DNA of 64,000 nucleotides from Polyodon spathula (Eukaryota > Chordata > Actinopteri > Acipenseriformes > Polyodontidae), in the NCBI RefSeq assembly GCF_017654505.1, contig NC_054572.1:2607583-2671582 (forward strand), read 5' to 3'. The notes below the pieces were generated by a model. The model was not told the DNA's origin. It worked only from the letters and a program-made list of their open reading frames with translations, and did not search any database. The translations under genes and the position numbers were made by a program. Shown here piece by piece: positions 1 through 11,800 of the stretch. Numbering within the stretch: the first letter of the stretch is position 1; every line of letters begins with the position of its first letter.

Positions 1-405
1 TTTTCATTAAGCTGTGCTACACTTTTCCCACAGTATTCCATGCAAAATAAATATATATTGGGAATATCTGCCTAGGAATGAGCGTTCGCACATTTTGTAA
101 GTTGTTGCTTTCGTCAAGAGGCTGGCTATACCTGGTGACCTTATACCTGCCTTAATTTAACCAGGCAAGTTTACCATGGAGGCTTTGTACCACAGCTGAC
201 CACAAATTGTACCATACTTGGCCAGGAATTACCTCCCAACCACTGGTTTTCTGATATTTCAAGGGTCTAGCTATTTCAGAATCCAGTGTCAGATACAATC
301 AGTAGTGACGACAGGTGTACAGCACTATCTTTATTATCTTTATTATTACTATATTTAAAACCTTGCATAGATAATTGAGCCCCCTCTAGTGGAATCTAGT
401 GGGTA

Positions 406-473
<68 letters not shown>

Positions 474-1228
474 CGTCTTTTTACATCTTCAATTACTCAA
501 AGCAGCAGACGAATAACACGGGGTTTCAAACGTTTTAACATACGAATTTAGGATGCATTAAATTCATTTATACTGGTGTCTGCTAAGTGTGCCCTCAGTA
601 TATAGCAACGCAACTGCGATAATTAGGCATTTCGAAGCTAGCTGTGGTTTATGACGAGGATCAAGTTGTTCCAGAGTTGAACTGCAGCAGAACATTGACC
701 CATTTTGATCAAGGCTGTTTGCTAAAGGTACCCGAAATGTTTTAAAACAAGCTGCTCTTAAGAAACAATTTTGCTGGACTGCAGAGTCCTGACAACCCTT
801 ACGGAACGAAAATATATTTCAATATATTGAGAAATATACTATCATATATTAATTAATATAATTCAATATATTGAGAAATGTAATGTCATATATTAATATA
901 TTTCAATATATTGAAGATTACAAAATATATTCTAGAATATATGTCAGTATATTTTCATTATATTGTACAATATATAAACAATACCATAATATTAGCTTGT
1001 TTTACATTTGAATACTTTAAAAGTAGTTAATAGTTATACAAATGGAAAATAAATAAATGAATTAATTAATCAACATTCGAGAATATTCAAATCCTTAAGA
1101 CTAAAATGACAATATATTGTATGTCAATATCTTTACAAAATATATTTTCCTTCCATAAGAGAATACAGGTGGAAAGTAACGTTCAGGAGAAAGCAGCGCT
1201 GTCTTTCTCACACGCTGCTCCGCTTACT
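1..1228. other. Intergenic flank, AT-rich, no gene seen
   Basis: I see no credible exon here. The stretch holds an (AC)n microsatellite at about 409-471. From about 820 to 960 there is an AT-rich block in which short palindromic words such as TCAATATATTGA recur several times, a pattern of local hairpin-forming repeats. Short open frames here lack splice sites and coding character. Confidence 0.6.
409..471. repeat. (AC)n microsatellite
   Basis: Uninterrupted AC dinucleotides, about 31 copies. One of several CA/GT tracts in the window; no gene is associated with it. Confidence 0.95.
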
Positions 1229-1231
1229 CAC

Positions 1232-1335
1232 CTTTCCATTTCCTGCGGTTTTGCCAGTGCTATAAAAGCGATGACCACGACAGTCAAAGCTGGGATTGAT
1301 CTCTGGGAAAGAAACATTTCTGTGTTCGGATAAGG
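1232..1335 (-). CDS. Candidate internal exon of an unidentified minus-strand gene
   Basis: On the minus strand a poly-T tract ending in GCAG (plus 1336-1347) precedes 104 bases ending at a strong donor, AAAG|GTGAGT (plus 1226-1231). One open frame contains a hydrophobic run around SIPALTVVVIAFIALAK that could be a membrane segment. A second frame, including SFDCRGHRFYSTGK, is also open, so the phase is not settled. The splice sites are good but the protein is not recognised. With the candidate exon just upstream on the minus strand it could be the 3' part of a gene whose 5' end lies elsewhere. It could also be chance. Confidence 0.3.
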
Positions 1336-1416
1336 CTGCAAAAAAAAAAGCATGATTATTTGTTGGTTTGTTTCTTTTATCAGAACTAACGTGTGTTGGT
1401 GTGTTTGAACCTGCAC

Positions 1417-1551
1417 CTTCCCTATGTGTATCTCAGCTACAGATGATTCCCAGAGTTGAGTATTCAAGCGGTCTTGAAAGGTCCCGATGCCTAGCAAGGG
1501 TTTCCAGGCACAGTCATCGAACAAGAGCGGTATGAACTCCAATCCTGCCAC
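1417..1551 (-). CDS. Candidate exon upstream of the 1232-1335 exon (minus strand)
   Basis: Open frame on the minus strand, read as MAGLEFIPLLFDDCAWKPLL and continuing to about residue 45, where a possible donor AAG|GTGCAG occurs. If joined in phase 0 to the next candidate exon, the frame stays open into the hydrophobic segment. The words FIPLLFDDCAWKPLL loosely recall the strand-plus-tryptophan region of some TIR domains (IPVxLxxCDWK), but this is only a resemblance. The acceptor side is weak. I do not recognise the gene. Confidence 0.25.
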
Positions 1552-1914
1552 CGGCTGATATTAATATTGTGTGTTGCTTGCAGTACTTTGGTAAACGGTA
1601 CTATCGATTAGAATAGTCGAATCATAACAGGTGCTTCAGCGCGCTGTTCTTATACGTTTATTTACTTGGTAACACAACAATAAATGAATATGGACATAAC
1701 GTGCTGACACACTACTGAGCACAGCTGCTTTGACGCTTCTTCGTGATCTGCAAGGTGATCCGATTCCAGGATTTAAAGAAGCTGTGTGTTATTGCAATAA
1801 ATGAAGATTTCTACATGAGCACTGGCTTCCAGTAGAAACACATTCAGTACCTACCCTAATGAAATACTCTTTGGGGAATCAAATTTAGCTTCCAGCCCTT
1901 AGTTATTGACTAAG

Positions 1915-2010
1915 AAAGCATGATGAAAGCATGGTAAAGCACAGGTAAGCATTGCAAAGCCCTGAGAGGTATAGTTAATCATGGGAAACTATGGTAAATG
2001 CAGAGTATAA
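1915..2010 (-). repeat. Dispersed GCATGGTAAAGC-type repeat, copy 1
   Basis: Contains recurring words such as GCATGGTAAAGCA, GCATTGCAAAGC and CATGGGAAACTATGGTAAA. The same words, in direct or reverse-complement form, occur at about 5877-6062, 47769-47970, 54951-55085 and 58330-58445. This marks a dispersed family about 100-200 bp long with internal near-repeats. Boundaries are approximate, and strand is assigned relative to the 54951 copy. Confidence 0.55.
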
Positions 2011-2896
2011 CCATTGATCAGCTGCACACACAGCTAAAACAATATTACACGAGTCAATCAGATTACATAAAAATGTAACGTATTGTTATTCATTTAGCTG
2101 TGTCTAATGTTGCTGTATCAACCGTCAAGTTTCAGTATCACTGAATTACAATTATACTTACAGAAGTCACATACAAAAATACAGTCTATTTGTAGTAATG
2201 TAGATCTTAAATCCTTATTAATACAGATTAATAACCATAGCAAAACTATTGTAAACAGTTTGTAGAAATGCAATTTAAAATAAAAAAAAAACAGCATGCT
2301 CTAGAAAATGAGAGACACTTATGGAAACAAGGTTGAGTGGGAAAACAAATCCGATAAATAAGAAAGGAAATGCGTATACAAATAACACAAAGGAATGCAT
2401 AATAAATAAAGAAAACCAGCCTGTTAATCCTGTAATAAAGATATCAAGTGTGATATTGATATGAACTGTAAGTAAAAGTGTTCAAAGGCAGAATAAATTG
2501 TAAAATAAAATCCCAGATAAAAATGAAATGACAATGTGTGGCATTCCTGTACCTCACAGTGCAGTCATGCAGGAGAAGCAGCACAGTCGAGCTGGCTCAG
2601 GCTGGATAGGACAGCACGGCCACACCACAGTCCCTCTGAGAGTGCAGGTGAGATGGGGATCAGTTTCAGAGCCTTTATACCCAGCCTGCAAGCCACTGAA
2701 CAATAGCTCAGCGCTGCCCTGCTCTCCTGAATACCTCACAGGGCAGCCCCTGCATCACTAATGTGCCTTGAGGTGCATGAATAACCCTACAGCCTAAACA
2801 AAAACAACAGGACTTTCAAAACCAAATGCAAATACTGACCAGCAAGTGAGTCTGAAAAATGAGCTTAAACGATGTATTTTGTTGGTTTGTGCTGCT

Positions 2897-2945
2897 TTAC
2901 ACACACACACACACACACACACACCCACACCCACACCCACACCCA

Positions 2946-3014
<69 letters not shown>

Positions 3015-3082
3015 ACACACACACACAGACAAACACACACACACACACACACAGATTCACACACACACACACACACACACAC
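2897..3082. repeat. (CA)n compound microsatellite
   Basis: A long CA tract of about 185 bp, interrupted by a CACACC (CCACAC) block near 2924-2952 and by single CAGA steps near 3010-3055. Open frames on both strands here (His-Thr or Cys-Val runs) are artefacts of the repeat. Confidence 0.95.
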
Positions 3083-4836
3083 TTCTCATTGACTCTCACT
3101 ATAATTTGATTTACTATTTCTAACTCGTCAGACATAGGGTGAAAGTCAACAACAAATTAAACATTTTTGGCACTTTATTTAATTTTTTTAAAGGCATATT
3201 TAGTTCTTAAAAACGTGTTTTACAAAGTGGGGACGTCCACAACATCATTTCTTCAGGAGCTGCTATCTTTATGGGAACATTTTCTCAACTTTTGTCCGCA
3301 CACTGATAGTAATAACTGCCCAGACACTCACACACAGACACAGACTCATCCACACTCACAACACAAATGTATATTTGTATGCTTTTACCTAACCTTTTTA
3401 TTTTTTCTGTAATTGCTATAGCTCAAGCAGTTTGGTATGTAAACCCCTGAGACGCAGGAGCTCCTTATCATGGCTTTCCTCTATCCCCTGATATGCAGCA
3501 TACACAGTACTTGTGCTTTTATTTTGCCTGATTTGCATTTACAATGGTTTTACTGGGGGTACGACACACAAACCCTAAGAATAAACACATATCAGTTTGT
3601 TTCTGTGATGTTGATTTCCATTAGACACTTTCCTTGATTATTTTTGACAGATTACTGGAATGTCTTGTGCTGACAGACTGGCTTTCAGGGCGTTTCTGCA
3701 ACTGTCCAGCAAAAAACTGAATCATAACATTAAATCTGTTTGGTTTTTTGTCTTCACTTAATTGCAATATTTTGTATGGAGGAAACAGCTCTGCTAATAT
3801 AATTGCTTCCAGTCGACTGTGTTATTTTGTGTTTCCATACTGTCCGCTGTTCAGCTTGTGTGGAATCTGAAGCCTGAGGGAGCAGGTCATTAGTGCCAGC
3901 CCTTGCATAGCTGGTAGGCAGGGATCACAGTCTGAAGCCTGCAGGAATGTCCTTGCTATTCACTCCCAAGTACCTGGATTGCATTATTTCTGGATTGCTG
4001 GCTCTGTTCTCCCCTTCCTGGCTGCTACACTACAATGGCTGTGAGCAGTTTACTAGGATTTTGTGTTTTCTTTTTATCTGGCTGTGCATACTGAAAATGA
4101 AAAGCCACAAACTATTAAACGGTATTTTTGAATAGTATTAAATCTTAAATGCTTAGCAATCCTTAACAAGGGAGGAGGGGCTAAATTCGCAAAGGTATTT
4201 AGTCCAAATCATGATTGGCCCATTTAAATTTTTTTTAAAAAAACACCCAATTACGTCGTCTGAAGATGATTCTTATCAGTTTTAGAATTTTAATTGGTGT
4301 TTTTTTTTTATTTAAATGTAGAAGAAAATGTAGAAGAAGAATGCATTGCACTTTGGAGTATTATTATTCATAATAATAATAATAATAATAATATATTGCA
4401 CATTAAGAAGAAGAGGAATGATGTTTTGTATAACACCATGTACAGTGCTTCACTCCCCAGTGGATTGTCTACATTGTCACACAGCTCCTTCCTCTCCATG
4501 GCATGGTGTGCTGGTTTCCTGGGCGCTCGGGGAGTCTCCTGAGAGCATCTTAATGATCCGACTTCCGCAACATTTCCTGGAAAGCATCTTAAACGCCTGG
4601 CTGCAAAGAAAAAAAACAACAGCCTTAGCGCTAACCTCCCTATTAGGGCAATGAGTCGTGCTGGGTGCTGGGTGCTGGGGTGCTGGAGCACAGTATGATT
4701 GGTGTTGTGCATTCTCTCCCTGCACTACCACATGAAGTGGGAGTCGGAGTGAGGAACAGAGAGCATTACTCAATGCACAACACTGTCACACATTCTCTGA
4801 GTCCTGTGCTGAAATAACCTGGCAACATATTGAGCT

Positions 4837-5018
4837 GCACAGTGCTGTTCTGCTATAGACAACTCACAGATTAGAACTCAATGCACAGTGTTGTTCTGCT
4901 ATAGACAAGTCACAGATTAGAACTCAATGCACAGTGTTGTTCTGCTATAGACAACTCACAGATTAGAACTCAATGCACAGTGCTGTTCTGCTATAGACAA
5001 CTCACAGATTAGAACTCA
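4837..5018. repeat. 46-bp tandem repeat, about 4 copies
   Basis: The unit begins GCACAGTGTTGTTCTGCTAT and continues with AGACAACTCACAGATTAGAA. Copies differ at one or two positions, e.g. GCTG versus GTTG. No gene overlaps it. Confidence 0.9.
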
Positions 5019-5876
5019 AGCAACACCAGAGCCAGAATGGATGCTTTTTTACACAGCAGACTAGTAAAGAGGTCCACCCAGAACTCTAAATCCACAATAT
5101 TCAAACACACACACACAGCCAGCCCAGTGGGTTGAGTTACAGAGAGATGTGTGACTTAACACGTGTGAGATGGTGACAACTGACCTGTACTGAGTATGTG
5201 CTGTAATATAATGGTCCTCTCAGAGGTACATTATCACCTAGTAATGGATCTGAAATCAGATGCAAATATCATATTGTTACAGGAACTGTGTGCTGAAAAA
5301 CAATCCCAGTGATGGATCAAACCAGGGCTGATGCTGTCTGAGTGCAGAATTACACCCGGGCATGGGATCACTATTCCCACAGCCTGGAGTGTTGCTCAAC
5401 CACGTAACGATTGTGCACCACAGACTAAAACTCTTCTGCTTGGAGTAGCTGATATGATTATATTGTCAACAGCTTACAATGGAGTATATTCATTCTTTAA
5501 AACAAGACATATGTATTAAGCAGGTAACTGGTTTATCTGCTCCTCTCTGATCCAGTGTCACGTGGGTTTGAGTTGACGCGTTCATTGCCTCACGATATTT
5601 ATACATTAACTGCATTAAACATGCATATTCTTTTCTACTGTGGTTTGGAATGAGTATTTTGTCTACGATTCAGCTGACATTACAGATTTGACCAATGTGC
5701 CTGAAATTATATCAAAAATGAAAAGGCTATTAATATAAATATTCAAACACATTCAATAGGGCTAAGTTATAAGATTAAAAGAACAACTGTGAAGCAATTT
5801 ACTTTGATTGAACATTGTATAACCGCTGTCGTTTTTGATATTCTGTATTTACATTGTGCATTTTTGCATGTCCCTT

Positions 5877-6062
5877 ATTAGGTTTACTTTGCCACAGTAA
5901 TTTTGCAGCTTTCCCATGAATATATAGTGTGCATTTTACCATAGTTTACCCTGTCTCTGCCGTGTCTCTTAGTGTGCTTTACCGTACCTCCGTTATTTAC
6001 AATGCTTACATGTGCTTGTACTCTGCTTCCACTGTGCTTTATCACATTGCAATGCTTTGACT
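5877..6062 (+). repeat. Dispersed GCATGGTAAAGC-type repeat, copy 2
   Basis: Shares words such as TTTCCCATG, TTTACCATAGTTTACC, TGTGCTTTACC and GCAATGCTTTG with the copies near 54951 and 58330 and, reverse-complemented, with those near 1915 and 47769. Ends are approximate. Confidence 0.55.
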
Positions 6063-6659
6063 TAACGAAGGAGAAACTTCCTGTGTATCATGAATATACA
6101 TACATCAAATGTAAATATCGTTTTACTAAAAATGATTACAAAGCATTTGACTCACTTTTGTTAGAAAATAAAAACGCTTCAAAGTTATTTTGAGCCGATT
6201 CTGTTGCCTAATTAAACTCAGAAAGCGTTTCACTACAAAACCATGTCACTTGTTTTCCATTACTGTGCCTGACTCGTTTCGCGTCATTGTCATTTCAAAC
6301 ATACGTGACAAAAGACGTGAATTGCTCATCGCTGGTCCTAATTGAATTTCTTTCATGTAGTCGCCTAGTTTATCACTGTGCTTTTGTTATTTTCATTCGT
6401 TTAAGAGTTCTCCTGACAGATTTTCTTTTCAGCATACAATCCCCAGTACAGAGTGTACACTTACATAGCAAGTCCACCATTTAAAATGTCCTAGGCTTGA
6501 CTTGTATTAGCAAAGAATAAAATATATCTTAAACCCAGTCTTTAATATCAGTTTTATTAGGATGCAGACAGGAAAGTAATGATTTCTAAGGGGGGATCAG
6601 AAAAGCAAAGCCCTAATTATTTGTAAAGAGACTCGGAATGTGGTGGAAGCGTGCTGCGC

Positions 6660-6788
6660 GTCTCGTCTGTGCGTGATGACGCGCTGTCCCGGCGTGTATA
6701 AGTAGTCGTTTCCAGGCGCCATTTCGTGTTTGCAGAGAGAGGAGAAGGAAGAGGGGAGGAATCGCGGTTAACAAGCACGAACAGCTCG
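6660..6788 (+). promoter_or_regulatory. SRSF3: SRSF3 core promoter and non-coding exon 1
   Basis: A CpG-rich stretch with a TATAAG element at about 6697-6702 and a TGACG (CRE-like) core near 6677. It is followed by a purine-rich leader that ends at a donor, CTCG|GTAAGA, at 6788/6789. The next usable acceptor is at 8666, just before the SRSF3 start codon, so this is best read as the 5' untranslated exon. CpG-rich sequence continues into intron 1 to about 7200. The transcription start is inferred, not seen. Confidence 0.7.
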
Positions 6789-8674
6789 GTAAGAATACGC
6801 GACCCTTTCTTCCAAAACTGAGCATATGTAAAGTGAACTGCAGGGGCCAAGGTGGGGTGTATCGGTTTTGCCAGTGGTAAGGGTTTTTTTTTTTTTTTTT
6901 TTTTTTTTCTCTGGCGTTTGGTTTTTCCCGCATTGTTCTTGTTCCTCGGCAGCCATTTTCTTTAGCCGGAGTAGGCGGCTGGTAAAGAAAGCCAGCTGGG
7001 TCTGTTGTTTTCGGTGCCTCTGAGTGTGAGCTTTGTGAAGGGAGTAGTCTGAACGGGTGAGAATGGATCCGCGACGTGTCGCAGCTGATGTTAAATGCGT
7101 TTCGCGTTCCTTGTCTGCAACAGGAGCCTCCGCCATTTTTGACGAACAAAGAGAGGCCGGGGGCCTCCTCGTGCTCGGTCGAGGACGGATTTTAATTGCA
7201 ACGTGTCTGGTTTTTTTTGGGTGGGGGGAAAAATTCGATATACATTTTACACTTTTAATCGAGTTGTTAAACTAGAAAAGGAAGTGCATTTACCGTGCTA
7301 TCGTCCCGGCTTCGTTTTGTGGTATAATGCAGCAGCTGCTTATTAAAATGGCTGCTAGGCAATATGTATAATCTGACCTTGCAGTTTAAACACATTGGAC
7401 GTAACGTGTATGGTGTACTGTACCCTTCCTTGTGTAATGCTGTACTTCAGTGCTACGCGTAATTTAACTATATTGAAAGGATTATAAATGGTTGAAGATC
7501 ATCAAACAAAAACTCCTTTTACAATCTGCCTCAGTCAACTACGTAAAAGCTTTCCCTAAATCTGTTGGTGCATTGAGGACCATGAATGAATGTTAAGTTA
7601 CCTCCTGGAGGGGAGGCATTCAGAGAACCACCGTACAGCACTGAATTTGCTTTGTGATGCAGCGTTTGATCCAAGTGTTTGTGTACCGAAGACTAGCCTC
7701 CTATTGCCACTACTTGCACTAAAATTACGTTTAACAGTAAAGTATACAGTTCAGTTTAGGTTGATGTACATGTTTTGTGATGCAAGTCTAAAACATGGAC
7801 TTGGAGACTAAGTTAGGAATGTTTCCATGTGCTATGCATTTCCTTTTTGTACTCATTTCTGCCTTTACAGTTCTCAGTGGGGCAGTTCACTGCTGTACAT
7901 AATTTCTAATACAAAATCTGCTTGCAAAACCGATATCTGTTTCTATACTGACTACTGGCTACCTGTTCTGGGGTGGAAAAGTGCACTTTGGCATCTCAAA
8001 GTAACACAAGCCACTGCTAAATTGTAGGTTTAAAAAAAATTGTTTTTTGCTAATCTTGTGTAATTATTTTGTTGCAACAATGGTATGTTTGTTTGATGGA
8101 AATGTGTAATACATGAAAACTAAACCAAGCAAAATTCTTCTTTCAGTTTTTCTCCTACACGTTTGTGGAGTAGCAATTTTTGTTTAGAGAATTGATGCCA
8201 AGTGAAATGGGAGGTAATTACAAGACTTATTTTCATTTCTACAATGCATGCGAGAACAGTGCCCCTTCATGAAATGTTTGCTTTTGATGGTAATCCATGC
8301 ATCCACAGATACTGGTCTGGAACTGCTTGGGCAGTAGTTGTTTCAGCATTCCTCCTGTGGAATAGCAACTGTTCCAAGGGCTTTGTTATCCTATTTCTTT
8401 CAATGAGATGGAATGCAAGCGTTTGTGACATACATTGCTTATTGAAAGTGGAACCCTGTTGCATGTTCTAGTCTAATATACACACTTCTAAGAAATGCTG
8501 ATAATTTAAAAAAAAAAAAACCTAACTGGGTTTTGATGGCCAGACCTGTCTGTAGATAGCAGTTGATGCGGTGCCAGATTAAGCTATTTTATTCAGTAAA
8601 TGTTAGGCAGTTTGCAAGTAACATGCCCCTGTTAAGTTTTGGTAAAGCGTTGCCTCTTTCTTTCAGATCCAGCC

Positions 8675-8880
8675 ATGCATAGAGACTCTTGTCCCTTGGA
8701 CTGCAAGGTCTATGTTGGTAACCTGGGTAACAATGGTAATAAAACAGAGCTGGAGCGCTCCTTTGGGTATTACGGCCCTCTGCGCAGCGTGTGGGTGGCC
8801 AGAAACCCACCCGGCTTTGCTTTTGTGGAGTTTGAAGATCCCCGTGATGCTGCTGATGCCGTTAGAGAGCTGGATGGAAG
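8675..8880 (+). CDS. SRSF3: SRSF3 coding exon 2 (RRM, first part)
   Basis: Exon spans 8667-8880, with the ATG at 8675. It follows a TTTCTTTCAG acceptor and ends GGAAG|GTATAC. It encodes residues 1-68 and two bases of Arg69, which include both RNP motifs. Confidence 0.97.
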
Positions 8881-11800
8881 GTATACATACACCTGTTTGT
8901 ATTGTTCTTATGCACTTGCCAGTTGATTTAAAGCTACAGTTGGAGGGGGGGGAAAGGATATTTGTATTATCTCAGTAGGCTCTGATTGATAGAAGTAATT
9001 TTAGTATACCTTGGAAAGGTAATTGGTTTCACCCACAGTTTCATTAAACATGTTTGCTTTCTGATTTTAAAATACACCAAAACGTTTATATGAAACTCTG
9101 TTCAATGGCTGCACAATTGTTCTGATCCAGACTTTCATCTTGTTTTTTAACCATGATGCTTTCAGTAATACAGGGTGCTGACATTCAGCTTTAAAAAATC
9201 GTCAGCGCATGATGTATGCAGAGCGGATTAGAACTAACCACTGTTTTTACTAGTTTCTTCAAAACACAACTTAACTCAGGCATTTGGAACAGTCATTTTA
9301 AATGAGTGTTTAAGCAATTTTCTTGAACAGCTGTTGTCTAGAAACGGGGAGATCACTATTGCAGTGTAACCCACGAACTGGTTTGTAGTTCTCGACGTGA
9401 ACCCTGTAATGCCTTCACGCAGGACCCTGTGCGGATGCAGGGTAAGGGTAGAGCTCTCCAATGGGGAGAAGCGTACCCGCAACAGGGGCCCGCCCCCGTC
9501 TTGGAGCAGACGTCCACGCGATGACAATCGGAGGAGGAGCCCGCCAGCGCGACGCAGGTACTTCACAAAGACAGCAGCCAGCTAGCTGCTATAGCCATTA
9601 CCCAGAGCAATGTAGCTTTTAGAAACCAGACTGTAAAGGACTGAACACTGTAGTAAAGTACAACTGATCTAGTTTTGAATATTAATTTAATCCCAGGTGC
9701 TGAGTGTAAAGTCCAAATGGCTTTTAAATCATCTGCATACAGAGAAGCAACCCTTTATAAATAAAAGCTTTACACATTTTTGGCCAGTTTTAATTTAGTG
9801 TGTAAGGAACTAGTCTGACACTTGACCATTTATTTCATTAATGGGAACATTCAATTGCTATCTGTCGGGTTTAATATGCAACTCATCTTCATTGTCATTT
9901 GGTTAGTCTTAAACCAAGCTTTTTAGCCTTTAGATGCAGGTTCTAGAAAGTGTGTGCTGGGGGAGGGGGGGGGGAATTTAGCTAGTCTGGTTTACTACCT
10001 ATCATGGTGGAATAGGGCTGGGCAATTCTGTTTTGCTAAACTCAAAAAAAAAAAAAAGTGAATAAATGGTTCAATTAGAACTTGCCATAAATTCTTCCCT
10101 GGCCTAAAATGCATCAGATGGATGGCTAGCACAGTGGTTCTCAAGATGATGCAGACACAGATTGGCAAGCTTTGTAGTTCAGATTTAGAGACCCATAACT
10201 TCATCTACTCTGCTCTTCATAACTTTCCCTGGACACTATTTGGTGTGCTAGGCTGCTAGCTGGTGCTAAAGTGGTTGAAAGATCAGTTTGAGAAGGGATT
10301 TCATAAATACCAGCTGTAGTTACACAGCATTTATGGAGTGGTGCATACTTAACAGAAACTAGTAGGTACATTATTCTTAAATGGTTAGTCTTGGCTTGAC
10401 TTGGTGCAACTGAGAAATGCTGTGCTAGCGGTTTCATTGTGGCTGATCCCAATATTTAACAAATGTAACTACCAAGCTGGCGATTCCTCACATTAATGCC
10501 CAGTCCTATTTGTAGTTTTTTTGCAGCAATTGATAAAATGCTAGATTTGGTTTTAATGATAGCTTTTGTTTCATTTTTAAAGGTTGCTTTTTTTATTTAC
10601 CATCTCAATTAATAAAAATGAACCCCCGTTGCAGAGTCACCATCATGCCTCTTCTCACCACCCTCTGAGTCTGCATTAGCCAGTCAACTAGCCCTCTTTC
10701 AGCGTCATGTGACCACTGACCAGCGTGCCCCAATCAGCTTGGCTGGTGTTGTATCACATGACCCCAGGCATGGCCAGTCGTCAGGTTGCACCGCCCTTTG
10801 GTTCCTGAGCATGCTGTTTTCTGTCAGCCTTCTCTCCAACCTAAACCCAATCGGCAGCGGCCACCTCGACCGCCTACCACACATTCCTGACCAATCAGCT
10901 GTTTACTATTCCAAATGTCTACACAACAACCTACAGCAGCAGCCTTCGGCTAACCAATAAAAGCAGGAAAAATCCACAACCAACCCCCTCCGCCAACCAA
11001 CTAAATGCAACATTCGGCAAATTCTACCTGGCCGCCAGTCTGGCAACCTCGCCATTTCTAGCTTGTTGAAAACCAAAAGACTAGTAAGTTTTTCCTGCTT
11101 CTACAGTTTACTGCTGGTTACAATTAAAGGAGTAAGCTGCTTCATAAGGAAATCATTTTTTATTTTCAATCAAGGGCTGGTTGTGCATAATTGAGTTTTA
11201 AAGGTGAATGGGAATCTCATTTTATTTAGGTTATAGATTGACGTGCATGGCAACCCCCTGTCAATTTCAGCAGCTGTTTGCACTCTTCCTCAGAAGGGTG
11301 CGAACAGATTGCAGGTTTGAAACTAATATCCTCTTTGTTCCAACTTTGGGTTGGTATGGTCCCATCACCTTTTAAACAAAAAAGGGCTAACATTGAGCCA
11401 GTTAATGTTGCCTAGAATCTGGGTAAGACAACTTTTAAAGTCCATTTTTTCATTCTTTAAACCCCCTCCCAGTTTGAACAGTGTTAAGAGCATCAAACCA
11501 CCAGGTTTCCATTATGGGTTATTTTCGGTCACATCCCTACCATTTTGAGAGTTTTACACTTGCAAGGGCTCACGCTAAACTACCATGTCCCCAGACAAAT
11601 GTCTTTTCCTACCACATCCCCCTTTTAATTTTGATGCAGCTGAAATGGCCTCCAGCAGTTTGTTGAATGGGATTAGAAACTGGGATCTCCTGGCTTTTAG
11701 TCCTTTTTCTTTGGGAACTGTATAATGCCTTTCTGTCTTTTGCATCTAGTGTCTTTGGGGTAAAGAGATGTCTGAAAACTTGTGGACCATTTTAATGGAG

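Larger units (their letters stand above)
1560..6660. other. Intergenic region upstream of SRSF3
   Basis: No exon could be supported. The region holds a dispersed repeat copy (about 1915-2010), a large CA array (2897-3082), an AAT microsatellite (about 4373-4394), a four-copy 46-bp tandem repeat (4837-5018) and a second dispersed repeat copy (about 5877-6062). The remaining sequence is AT-rich and unremarkable. Confidence 0.5.

Noticed and set aside
8639..8674. SRSF3 start at an upstream in-frame ATG (MVKRCLF...)
   Set aside because: It lies in the intron before the TTTCAG acceptor at 8666; the known protein starts MHRDSC at 8675.
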